From: Cognataquiflexum rubidum
Lineage (GTDB): Bacteria; Bacteroidota; Bacteroidia; Cytophagales; Cyclobacteriaceae
Direction of reading: 5' to 3'
DNA: 64,000 nt
Assembly: GCF_022538115.1 (NCBI RefSeq)
Contig: NZ_JAKZAL010000009.1
Span: forward strand, 62,001 to 126,000
Under the pieces are notes generated by a model. That model saw only the letters and a program-made list of their open reading frames with translations, did no database searches and had not been told where the DNA came from. This document shows positions 9,239 to 16,651 of the stretch, piece by piece. Each line of letters begins with the position of its first letter. The first letter of the stretch is position 1. A program made the position numbers and the translations under genes.

Positions 9239-9451
9239 ATGGTAAAGTATGTAATCAAATTGGAAATCAATGGAATTGAGTTTCAAATCCAGACCTTAGC
9301 AGGTAGCGAAAGAGAAGCAAAAGACAATGCTTGGGAAGTAATCCGAAACAGGACTTCTTTTCTTTCCATTCAAAAAGATCAGAAAAAGGAACTTTATAGT
9401 TCTTTCAGTACAAAATTGGCACAGGGAATCAAAAGCGCTCTGTTGTTTTAA
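9239..9451 (+). CDS. Small protein of unknown function
   Basis: This is a 70-residue reading frame from ATG 9239; a TTG nine bases earlier is an alternative. It reads MVKYVIKLEINGIEFQIQTL and then a charged, helix-prone part (SEREAKDNAWEVI) with no signal peptide or membrane segment. The alternating beta pattern at the start, the Bacteroidota-like codon use, the AT-rich leader with no other gene and the terminator after it suggest a real gene. It converges on ssrA and shares a bidirectional terminator with it. I do not recognise the family. Confidence 0.55.
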   Translation: MVKYVIKLEINGIEFQIQTLAGSEREAKDNAWEVIRNRTSFLSIQKDQKKELYSSFSTKLAQGIKSALLF

Positions 9452-9517
9452 AATATAAGCCTTAGTGGGTGATTTTTTTAACTTCCATTTTCTTTGTTGT
9501 TCAGAGAATAATTCAAA

Positions 9518-9558
9518 AAGCCTTCCTCCAATCCTCGAAAGAGGTCAGAGGAAGGCTT
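9518..9558. terminator. Bidirectional terminator between the small ORF and ssrA
   Basis: AAGCCTTCCTC (9518-9528) pairs with GAGGAAGGCTT (9548-9558), and a smaller CCTC-GAAA-GAGG hairpin sits inside. T-rich runs flank it on both strands (after 9558 on plus; opposite 9515-9519 on minus), so it can end both converging transcripts. Confidence 0.8.
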
Positions 9559-9568
9559 CTTTTTTTTG

Positions 9569-9972
9569 TGGAGCTGGCGGGATTCGAACCCGCGTCCAGA
9601 TAGGGAAACACCGTACCGTCTACATGCTTAGTCATCTGTTGGGTTTTCGTCAGTGTACTGCTGGATGACACACCTATCCACTGCTTAGATACTTGAGCTT
9701 CGCACCGGCTTAGCATCATCACCGGCACTAGTCCAATCATTTCGACACCCCAGATTCAACCCCGAAAGGACGGGGGGTTGCGGGATGTGGCCGGGGAACT
9801 TCTATCGAAACTCAACCCTTTAAGCGTTATCTTGTCCCCGAAGGGTTAGATTATGCAGCCATGGCGTAAGAAGTTTCGCCAGTTATGTTCGTATGAATTA
9901 TTCAAGGCCGTACATACTCCGGCCTGCATGCGAGCCCAGTCCTTACACCTACTGTCAAAACCGGTCAGCCCC
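9569..9972 (-). ncRNA. ssrA: tmRNA (transfer-messenger RNA)
   Basis: The 5' end GGGGCTGACCGG pairs with the 3' end CCAGCTCC in a tRNA-Ala-like acceptor stem (one G-U). The 3' part has a T-arm, GCGGGTTCGAATCCCGC. The internal reading frame at 9880-9851 on the minus strand is GGC GAA ACT TCT TAC GCC ATG GCT GCA TAA, giving the tag GETSYAMAA. This tag marks proteins from stalled ribosomes for proteolysis. The molecule is about 404 nt, one piece, with several GC-rich helices between tag and tRNA-like part that fit the pseudoknots. The 3' CCA is not fully encoded (the genome reads ACA after CAGCTCC), so CCA must be added afterwards. Confidence 0.97.
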
Positions 9973-9990
9973 ATTTTTCTGAATGGGTGA

Positions 9991-9998
9991 CAAATATA
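9991..9998 (-). promoter_or_regulatory. Candidate -7 box of ssrA
   Basis: On the minus strand TATATTTG matches TAnnTTTG. It lies 19 nt before the mature 5' end, so a short leader would be trimmed. A TTG occurs about 15 nt further upstream, closer than the usual -33 spacing. Confidence 0.55.
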
Positions 9999-10030
9999 GT
10001 GTAAAAATGGTTCCAAGGAGGGAATTTTTT

Positions 10031-10079
10031 AAGTATCAACAACCAAGTATCAAGAACCAAGTACCAAGTATCAAGAAAC
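10031..10079. repeat. Tandem heptanucleotide repeat (AAGTATC-type)
   Basis: Seven 7-bp units run back to back: AAGTATC, AACAACC, AAGTATC, AAGAACC, AAGTACC, AAGTATC, AAGAAAC. They can also be read as 14-bp units with one half-unit. They lie on the ssrA/dnaX divergent side and are not part of either gene. Confidence 0.8.
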
Positions 10080-10179
10080 GAGAACTATGACAGTGACCTT
10101 TAAGATATTTGCTCCCCGTAACTGGTATTAGAAGTCATTATTATCATGAAAGCTGCCTATCATGGAATTTGTAATTTTT

Positions 10180-10210
10180 CAATTTTCCAATTTTACCAAT
10201 TTTCCAATTC
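10180..10210. repeat. Short tandem repeat of CAATTTTC
   Basis: Four imperfect 8-9 bp units follow one another (CAATTTTC, CAATTTTAC, CAATTTTC, CAATTC). The stretch is low complexity and I see no function. Confidence 0.6.
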
Positions 10211-10309
10211 TAAAATTAACCCCTACAGAATGAATATTTTATGAAATAAACCGCAAATAACACTTCGGCAGTCAAGGTCTGAATTACAATTATTTTATAT
10301 CTTGCGGCG

Positions 10310-11455
10310 ATGGAAAATTTTGTCGTATCTGCCAGAAAATACAGGCCTGCGGATTTTAAGAGTGTCGTAGGGCAGCAGCATATTACGACTACGCTTAAAA
10401 ATGCGATTAAGAACAACCACCTAGCCCAAGCTTTTCTTTTTTGTGGTCCTAGGGGAGTTGGTAAGACTACCTGTGCCAGGATATTAGCCAAAACCATCAA
10501 CTGCCAACACCGCACAGCTGATTTTGAAGCCTGCAATACTTGTGATTCCTGTTTGGCTTTCAATAACAACGCCTCATTCAATGTCCATGAACTGGATGCA
10601 GCCTCCAACAACTCTGTAGATGATATCCGAAATCTCGTAGAGCAAGTTCGGTATGCCCCGCAGCAAGGACTCTATAAAGTATACATCATCGATGAAGTGC
10701 ACATGCTCTCCAATGCAGCTTTCAATGCATTTTTGAAGACATTGGAGGAGCCGCCCAAATATGCCATTTTCATATTAGCCACTACAGAAAAACACAAGGT
10801 CATCCCTACCATATTATCACGTTGTCAGATTTTTGATTTCAATAGGATTCAGATCAATGACATTGCCGAGCACCTCAAGTACATTGCGGAGCAGGAAAAA
10901 ATTGAGGCAGAGGCTGAAGCGCTGAGGCTGATAGCCACCAAGGCCGATGGCGCACTCCGAGATGCACTTTCTATGTTTGATCTGATTGTGACCTATTCTT
11001 CAGGCAATAGGTTGACATATTTGGAGACCATCAGTAATCTTCACATCCTTGATTATGATTATTATTTCAAGGTCGTAGATTCATTATTGGCAGGGAGCAT
11101 TTCCAATGTGCTGTTGATTTTTGATGAAATTCTGAAAAAAGGTTTTGACGGGCATAATTTTATTGTGGGACTTTCTGAGCATTTGAGGGACCTGATGGTG
11201 TGCAAGGATCCTGCAACTATTGACTTAATCCAGGTTTCTGATTCTGCAAGGGACAGGTATCTTGTCCAATCCCAACAATCAAGTATTTCTTTTCTATTGT
11301 CAGCATTGACCATCTGCAATCAATGTGATATCCAATATAAGTCCAGCAAAAATCAAAGGCTGCATGTGGAATTGGCTTTGATGAAAATGTCAAAACTGCC
11401 TCAGGCCCTTTCTTTGGCAGTTTTAGCCCAAGAGGATTCAAAAAAAAAAGCCTGA
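10310..11455 (+). CDS. dnaX: DNA polymerase III subunit gamma (short, unshifted dnaX product)
   Basis: Reading without slippage gives 381 residues ending in EDSKKKA, then TGA. This form keeps the AAA+ domains I-II and the collar domain III (sequence to about residue 365) and lacks the tau-specific C-terminus that binds helicase and polymerase. That matches the gamma/tau division in E. coli and Thermus, where the short form loads clamps but does not bridge the replisome. Here the short form is the 0-frame product, as in Thermus and unlike E. coli. Whether both forms are made is an inference from the open -1 frame. Confidence 0.75.
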   Translation: MENFVVSARKYRPADFKSVVGQQHITTTLKNAIKNNHLAQAFLFCGPRGVGKTTCARILAKTINCQHRTADFEACNTCDSCLAFNNNASFNVHELDAASNNSVDDIRNLVEQVRYAPQQGLYKVYIIDEVHMLSNAAFNAFLKTLEEPPKYAIFILATTEKHKVIPTILSRCQIFDFNRIQINDIAEHLKYIAEQEKIEAEAEALRLIATKADGALRDALSMFDLIVTYSSGNRLTYLETISNLHILDYDYYFKVVDSLLAGSISNVLLIFDEILKKGFDGHNFIVGLSEHLRDLMVCKDPATIDLIQVSDSARDRYLVQSQQSSISFLLSALTICNQCDIQYKSSKNQRLHVELALMKMSKLPQALSLAVLAQEDSKKKA

Positions 11456-12039
11456 TTGAGGCATCTCAGGAAAGTTTAAAAAATTCGGAAACGCCTCTTT
11501 TTAAAGAAGCAAATTCTTTTGCTGCTAAAAAATCACCTGTTCAAAAGACACTTTCAATTCCCACTAGTATAAGTTCTGCTAAAGTAACTATAGAGCAAAA
11601 CTCAACGGCAGTGATGCTTGAAGTCGAAAAACCTGAACTAGAGTCGGCAAAGCAATCCAACCAACTTGCAGAAATTTTTGACCTTGCCAAGGTAAAGTCT
11701 GAAATCAATGAAATCATTGAGGATTACAAGGTTCATCATCGGAGTCTTGAAATGACGGTCCTGAAACAACCGGCAATTTTAGAAGGGGAAACTATCACCT
11801 TTCAACTCAATGGGGAAATTCAAGAGGGAATTTTTCAAAAAATCAAGCCTGAAATTCTCCAGATTCTCAGGAGAAAACTCAATAATTACAGCATCCATCT
11901 TGATGCTGTGATCAAAGAAGAAGAACCTAACGGAAAAAGAAAACTTTATACAAGTACGGATAAGTTGAATCACCTGTTGGAAAAATCTCCCGCTTTGGGA
12001 GATTTGAAGCGAAGGTTTGGCTTAGAAACAGATTTTTAG
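10310..12039 (+). CDS. dnaX: DNA polymerase III subunit tau (full length, needs -1 frameshift)
   Basis: DnaX is the clamp-loader ATPase. Residues 1-175 hold Walker A GPRGVGKT (46-53), the zinc cysteines 65, 75, 78 and 81, Walker B IIDEVHM (126-132) and sensor/arginine finger SRC (170-172). The 0 frame stops at 11455 right after ten A (11440-11449). The -1 frame is open from before the run through to the stop at 12037-12039, adding 196 residues: a Ser/Lys/Glu linker, then a conserved-looking domain (LEMTVLKQPAIL, LRRKLNNYSIHLDAVI, LGDLKRRFGLETDF) that fits tau domain V. With the shift the product is about 576 residues, a usual tau length. Either programmed slippage makes two products, as in E. 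coli and Thermus, or the run is miscounted in the assembly. The stop overlaps that of the convergent DUF3078 gene by two bases. Confidence 0.88.
11440..11449 (+). promoter_or_regulatory. A10 slippage site in dnaX
   Basis: Ten consecutive A are followed by GCC TGA. In the 0 frame they read TCA AAA AAA AAA GCC TGA. A -1 slip, or one extra A or two missing A in the mRNA, opens the tau frame. CCTGA (11451-11455) can pair with TCAGG (11466-11470), a weak downstream stem. Confidence 0.7.
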
Positions 12040-13025
12040 AAATCGAGCCCAATTCCAAAATTGAACATATTTTGAAGTTGTATTGCCTGTTTTGGCGGAC
12101 CAGAATCCTGTTGGATCAGCACTTTTTCGTCATAAATCAGAATGGTTTCAATCCTTGTGGTGATGAACTTATTGACCCTAAGGGAAATCACAGAGTTGAG
12201 GTTGACCACAAAATTTCCCAAGCTTTCAAAATTGGTAAAAAGGTTTAAATCCGCTCTCCATCGGATATTTTCATACAATTGGATGTCAGTCGTGGAACCA
12301 AATGAAAGACCCGCTTCGGGGCGGACTGATTCTCCGGGTATGACCCCGAATGCTCCGGCGTTGCTCAGGGAGTCATCCATGACAATGGTAAACCTGCCTG
12401 TAAATGGGGATGCAATCAGGGAAATCCTGTCTTTGTTTTTGAATTCTCTTCGGTAATTCAAACCTGTCGAAGATTGTAAATATGCAGGAGCAAGGAAATC
12501 CGAAAGTTTGGATCTGGAGTCTACCTCCGCACCAGCTGGTCTGAAATAACGGTAACCTTCCAATAATTGGGTCCGAGCATCAATTTGTGTTGACAAAAAC
12601 CAAAATTTAGTCAATTCTCGCCCATATTTGCTTAAAAATATAAAGTTATCATTGGTCTTTCGTGTGGGATAACTTCGTCCTGCCTGTCTGTTGAATCCTG
12701 CGTTGACATTCAGCTTGGTGTCCCAAATGATCACATTTTTTTTGTAATTGGCAAATAAGGTCAGCGCAGTATTCCAGGCAAGGTTGCTTGATCCACCCGC
12801 ATTCCAATTGGATAAACTCACTTGTTGGATGCTTAGGTTGAAATTCCCACCCTTTTCCCAATAGACGGGTTTGACTTGTTGTTTGAAAATAATAGAATCG
12901 CCCAACATGACAATAGTATCCCCATCTATCAATAGCGTGTCAGCCAATTGAAGCCTGTCCTGGGCTTTTAAAATGCCAAAGGAGCAAAAAAACAAAAAAA
13001 ACAATGTAGATAATCTTCTTTGCAT
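12036..13025 (-). CDS. DUF3078 outer-membrane beta-barrel protein
   Basis: The 329-residue product starts at ATG 13025, chosen because MQRRLSTLFFLFFCSFGILKAQ is a clean signal peptide and the start falls just after the previous stop; an upstream in-frame extension would overlap the transglycosylase gene. The mature part has alternating beta strands with aromatic girdles (WEKGGNFNLSIQQVSLSNW, WNTALTLFANYKK, NFIFLSKYGREL) and ends in an aromatic residue (FGIGLDF), as outer-membrane barrels do. It resembles the Bacteroidota DUF3078 family, whose role is unknown. It is the last gene of a four-gene operon; its stop overlaps the dnaX stop. Confidence 0.85.
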   Translation of the reverse strand: MQRRLSTLFFLFFCSFGILKAQDRLQLADTLLIDGDTIVMLGDSIIFKQQVKPVYWEKGGNFNLSIQQVSLSNWNAGGSSNLAWNTALTLFANYKKNVIIWDTKLNVNAGFNRQAGRSYPTRKTNDNFIFLSKYGRELTKFWFLSTQIDARTQLLEGYRYFRPAGAEVDSRSKLSDFLAPAYLQSSTGLNYRREFKNKDRISLIASPFTGRFTIVMDDSLSNAGAFGVIPGESVRPEAGLSFGSTTDIQLYENIRWRADLNLFTNFESLGNFVVNLNSVISLRVNKFITTRIETILIYDEKVLIQQDSGPPKQAIQLQNMFNFGIGLDF

Positions 13026-13050
13026 GGTCCAATATACCTTAATCCTGGTT

Positions 13051-14652
13051 TTAAGGTTTGTTGATAATAAGCTTTTGGCCCACCTTGATATTGTTATCAG
13101 GAAGGTTATTCCATTTTTTGATTTCATCCACCGTCACACCATACTTTTGGCTGATTCTAAATAGATTTTCTCCTGTTCCTACAGTGTGTGTGATTTTTTG
13201 GCTTGATGGTCCCTGATTTGACGAAGGAAAATTGGTATTATTGTCCGATTTGCCGGGTTGGGAGGTTTCTGGTGATGAAGGAACGTTATTTTTTCCAGGA
13301 TTTGCAATGATTTTCCTGTATTCAGTAGCTGGTTTTGTTGGAATGGCTTCCCCTCTCGGTCGGAAATCCCGCAGGTTAAGAATCATTCCGGCTTTCAATT
13401 CCCGTTCGTTATTGATTCTGTTTTTTGATTTCAGGGCAGAAAGCTTGATGCCATACATTTGGGAAATAGACCAAAGTGTCTCTCCGGGGAGAACGATATG
13501 TGTCTCCGCATCTGCTTTGGTTTTCTTCGGTTTTGTGTAGTAATATTGTCCGGCTTCTACTTTTTCTTCTTTTTCCAAGTCATTGATCCTTCGGAATTTT
13601 GCTTCTTTCACTCCGATCTGATTGGTAAAATTATCCTGTGAAGTAGTTACGGCTGCTTTCACCCCATCGATGTCATTGACTTTGATCTGATTGGGTTGAG
13701 TGGCCTGCTGGGGATTTCCGGTGATTTTTGGAAAATCTGTTTTTTTCACCTCAGCCACTGTCACAGGCGGAATAGGATTTTCGGTAGGTTGGGTTTGAGT
13801 GACTGTTTGTCTTGGCCTTGGCGTATTATCCCTAAGATATAATACAGAATAAGGTCTGTCATCAGGGATAATTCCTTTTGCTGTCCATTTGTTATATTCT
13901 TTGAGGTGGGCTTCAGTGACGCCAAGCCTAGGTGCTAAGGCTTTTAGGGAGGTTGGACCCTGAACCGCTACTTCTTCCAAGACGCTGTTATTGCTCGCTA
14001 GCATAACAGTTGGGGCCTCGAAAGCAATCTTGTGAGCCAGAAATTTCTTGAAATACCAATGGAAATTCCTGTCTACTTCCACTGTTTTTTTTCCGTTGTA
14101 GGTTGTGCCAAAGTATGATTTTGCACCCCCGAGACCCATCTGATAGGCCACCAGAGCGCACATCCAATTGTCAAAAGGCGCATTGTTTTTCTTTAAATAT
14201 CTCGCAGCACCCTGACTGGAAGCGACAATGTTTTTCCTTTCGTCAATCTGTCCATCAACCCTAAGAAAGACCTCTTCTGCCGTGCCTTGCTTGAATTGCC
14301 AAAAACCTACCGCATTTGAAGTAGAGACGGCATCTGCTACCAGACTGCTTTCCTGGATGACCAAGTATTTGAAATCTGTCGGTACACCGGCATTTCTCAA
14401 TTCTCTTTCCACTATTGGAAGATAAAGATTGACTCTTTCTGCTTTTACCCTGAAATAAGTTGGATTGCGATAGAGCGCATCCACATCACTTTGGATTTCT
14501 CTCCTTGCCTGTTCATTAATTTTGATAGTAAGGTCGGCAAATCTGAGTTCGGATGGAACTTGTGGTACTTGGGCAATTGCCCAGAAAGCTGAAAAAAATG
14601 CCAAAACAAGTGAAAAAGTGAATCTGAATAAATTACTGCTATATTTTTTCAT
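13051..14652 (-). CDS. Lytic transglycosylase with two LysM domains (MltD-like)
   Basis: The 533-residue protein has a signal peptide (1-28, ending AIAQ), an SLT/MltD-type catalytic domain at about 75-250 with the catalytic Glu in VIQESSL (E101) and NAVGFWQF at 113-120, then a low-complexity linker. Two LysM peptidoglycan-binding domains lie at about 381-425 (VLPGETLWSISQMYG) and 487-533 (VGTGENLFRISQKYG). It would cut glycan strands of the cell wall from the periplasm, forming 1,6-anhydro ends. Its start overlaps the stop of the O-methyltransferase by 4 bp, and the DUF3078 gene follows after 25 bp. Confidence 0.93.
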   Translation of the reverse strand: MKKYSSNLFRFTFSLVLAFFSAFWAIAQVPQVPSELRFADLTIKINEQARREIQSDVDALYRNPTYFRVKAERVNLYLPIVERELRNAGVPTDFKYLVIQESSLVADAVSTSNAVGFWQFKQGTAEEVFLRVDGQIDERKNIVASSQGAARYLKKNNAPFDNWMCALVAYQMGLGGAKSYFGTTYNGKKTVEVDRNFHWYFKKFLAHKIAFEAPTVMLASNNSVLEEVAVQGPTSLKALAPRLGVTEAHLKEYNKWTAKGIIPDDRPYSVLYLRDNTPRPRQTVTQTQPTENPIPPVTVAEVKKTDFPKITGNPQQATQPNQIKVNDIDGVKAAVTTSQDNFTNQIGVKEAKFRRINDLEKEEKVEAGQYYYTKPKKTKADAETHIVLPGETLWSISQMYGIKLSALKSKNRINNERELKAGMILNLRDFRPRGEAIPTKPATEYRKIIANPGKNNVPSSPETSQPGKSDNNTNFPSSNQGPSSQKITHTVGTGENLFRISQKYGVTVDEIKKWNNLPDNNIKVGQKLIINKP

Positions 14653-15293
14653 AGTTTTCTTGCCAGCATCAATCCATCTCTTATGGGAAGTAATACATTT
14701 TCTACTCGGGGATCATTCTGCACCATCCGGTTGTAATCCAAAATTACTTGGGTGTCTTTATCGATTTTTTTCCCCTCTTCTACCAGAATTTTTCCTGACC
14801 AAAGGACATTGTCTGCAATGATAATACCTCCGGAATTAACCCTCTCAACGACAAGCTCATAGTATTTGATATAATTGGCCTTATCAGCATCTATAAAAAC
14901 CATATCAAAATTCCCTTCAAGTGTCGGGATGATATCCAAAGCATTGCCAAGTCTGTAGTCGATTTTGTGGGACATTCCTGACTTTTCAAAAAATCCCCGC
15001 ACCATTGTTTCCAGCTCATCATTGATATCCAAAGTGATGAGTCTGCCGTTCTTCCCCAATCCTCTAGCCATGCAAATCCCGGAATAGCCGGTGTAAGTAC
15101 CGATTTCAAGGATGGTTTTTGGGTTCAGCATTTTGACCAAAAGCTCCAAAGTTTTGCCTTGAAGATGTCCTGAAAGCATTCTTGGCATCAGTACTTTAGC
15201 AAAGGTTTCCCTTTTGATATACTGCAGAAGATCGTCTTCCACACTGCTGTGTTGCTCACAATAATCCAATAATTCAGGTGCGATAAATTCCAT
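14649..15293 (-). CDS. SAM-dependent O-methyltransferase (COMT/CCoAMT-like)
   Basis: This is a 214-residue class I methyltransferase. The SAM loop ILEIGTYTGYS is at 61-71, the acidic ribose-binding strand is LITLDIN around 85-91, and the metal-site motif VFIDADKANY at about 131-140 and ADNVLW near 158-163 are typical of the cation-dependent catechol/caffeoyl-CoA O-methyltransferase family. It is cytosolic, while its operon neighbours are envelope proteins; the acceptor is unknown. The gene begins 1 bp after the M16 peptidase stop and overlaps the transglycosylase start by 4 bp. Confidence 0.93.
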   Translation of the reverse strand: MEFIAPELLDYCEQHSSVEDDLLQYIKRETFAKVLMPRMLSGHLQGKTLELLVKMLNPKTILEIGTYTGYSGICMARGLGKNGRLITLDINDELETMVRGFFEKSGMSHKIDYRLGNALDIIPTLEGNFDMVFIDADKANYIKYYELVVERVNSGGIIIADNVLWSGKILVEEGKKIDKDTQVILDYNRMVQNDPRVENVLLPIRDGLMLARKL

Positions 15294-15294
15294 A

Positions 15295-16524
15295 TCAGAC
15301 TGGAATGTAATTTAGAAAACTGAGCTGTTTTGGATCAAAGACTTCATTGGCAATGTCGATTAATTCCTCAGCGGTTGTTTCTCTCATGATTCCAAAGATA
15401 GTGTCCAAAGAGTCAATTTTGCCTTTATCCAATAAGTTTTTACCAAAAACCAGCATCAATGCAGCATAATTTTCCTCTGACATGGCCATCTGTCCGATAG
15501 CCTGTTCTTTGGCCATATGAAGCTGCATGGTTCCAAGTTTTTTGGTACGCAACTTCTCCATTTCGTTCAGAACTGACTTTCTGGCACGGTTAGCCTTGTT
15601 TTGTTCTGTAGCAAAATATACTCCGATAAACCCTGTGTCTGAATAGGTTTGGTAATGGGATTCGACGCTGTAGACATATCCATACTTTTCCCGGAGTGCA
15701 AGGTTCAGCCTTGAGTTCATACTCGGTCCGCCAAGAATATTGTTCAATAAATAAAGCTTGAACCGTCTCGGGTCATACATTGAATAGGCCGGCTGCCCGA
15801 TAGCACAATGGGACTGGGTGATTTCTTTTTCTACGGTTTTGGACTTAGGTGTATAATTGGAGAAGCTGCTTCTCACATATAATCTCCTCTTTACAGGGAT
15901 TTGGGAAAGATAACCTTCAACTTCCTGCAGCACTTTTTTGAAAGTGACATTACCGACTACTGAAAAGACCATCTGGGTTGTATCAAATTTTGAGGACAAA
16001 AAACCAAAGAAATCTTCTTGACTGAAGGTCTTTACAGTGTCTTCTGTGCCTAGGATGTTTCTCCCCAAGGCATGGCCTTCGAAAATAATTTCATCAAAAT
16101 CATCTTGTATGGAGTCATCCGGAGAGTCACGGTACATCGCCATTTCCTCCAAAATTACCTGGCGCTCTTTGTCTATTTGTTTTTTGGGAAAGGTACTATT
16201 GAACGTGATGTCGCAAAGCAGTTCTGCCGCCTTATCGAAGTGTTCCTTCAATGTACTGGCGTAAAAACAGATTTTTTCTTTGGTAGTGTAAGCATTGAGT
16301 TCCCCTCCCAAAGTTTCAAGTCTATTGATGATGTGGTATGCTTTTCGTTTTTTGGTGCCTTTGAAAGCCATATGTTCCCAAAAATGGGCCAAACCTTCTT
16401 GTTCTTTTGATTCATCACGGCTGCCGATATTGAGCACAAACCCACAATGTACTAGCCTGGTATGGTTGACTTCTTGATGGACGATTCTGATGCCGTTAGG
16501 CAACTCTTTCAGATTGTATTGCAT
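15295..16524 (-). CDS. M16-family zinc peptidase (processing-protease-like)
   Basis: The 409-residue protein has the inverted zinc motif HxxEH as HFWEH at 47-51, and the third ligand is expected in the QVILEEMAMY helix (about 118-127). The C-terminal half (LGGPSMNSRLNLALREKYGY) is the inactive M16_C repeat with its substrate-binding Arg-Tyr region. There is no signal peptide, so it is predicted to be cytosolic. It is the first gene of a compact operon (peptidase, methyltransferase, transglycosylase, DUF3078). Family members degrade peptides or process precursors; the target here is unknown. Confidence 0.93.
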   Translation of the reverse strand: MQYNLKELPNGIRIVHQEVNHTRLVHCGFVLNIGSRDESKEQEGLAHFWEHMAFKGTKKRKAYHIINRLETLGGELNAYTTKEKICFYASTLKEHFDKAAELLCDITFNSTFPKKQIDKERQVILEEMAMYRDSPDDSIQDDFDEIIFEGHALGRNILGTEDTVKTFSQEDFFGFLSSKFDTTQMVFSVVGNVTFKKVLQEVEGYLSQIPVKRRLYVRSSFSNYTPKSKTVEKEITQSHCAIGQPAYSMYDPRRFKLYLLNNILGGPSMNSRLNLALREKYGYVYSVESHYQTYSDTGFIGVYFATEQNKANRARKSVLNEMEKLRTKKLGTMQLHMAKEQAIGQMAMSEENYAALMLVFGKNLLDKGKIDSLDTIFGIMRETTAEELIDIANEVFDPKQLSFLNYIPV

Positions 16525-16550
16525 TATTTTATTTTCCCAAGCTCAAAGTA

Positions 16551-16558
16551 CAAAAATA
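16551..16558 (-). promoter_or_regulatory. Candidate -7 box of the M16 operon
   Basis: The minus strand reads TATTTTTG (TAnnTTTG), 27 bp before the M16 start codon. No clear -33 TTG is visible. Confidence 0.4.
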
Positions 16559-16582
16559 AAAGACTTTTTGAAGTCTTTTTTT
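16559..16582. terminator. Small hairpin with T runs between divergent genes
   Basis: AAAGACTT (16559-16566) pairs with AAGTCTTT (16571-16578) around TTTG and is followed by a T run on plus; on minus it is also followed by T-rich sequence. It lies upstream of both divergent genes, so it would act as an insulator or leader attenuator, not an operon end. Confidence 0.45.
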
Positions 16583-16651
16583 AGCCAATGGATAAAAGGT
16601 ATTTTTGGTTCAATTTTAAATCCCGAATTTGCCGGCAAGAAATTCCCATTT

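Larger units (their letters stand above)
9973..10309. other. Intergenic region between ssrA and dnaX
   Basis: There are 337 bases without a gene I can support. They hold the ssrA promoter, a heptanucleotide tandem repeat (10031-10079), a second short repeat (10180-10210) and the dnaX leader. The stretch just before the dnaX ATG (TATATCTTG) only partly resembles a -7 box. Confidence 0.7.

Noticed and set aside
9465-9740. Short open frames on both strands across the ssrA gene and its terminator
   Set aside because: They overlap a well-supported tmRNA and have no protein features.
10310-12039. dnaX as a broken pseudogene
   Set aside because: Both segments are conserved-looking and the break is exactly at a slippery A run known from DnaX; an assembly miscount remains possible and is stated.
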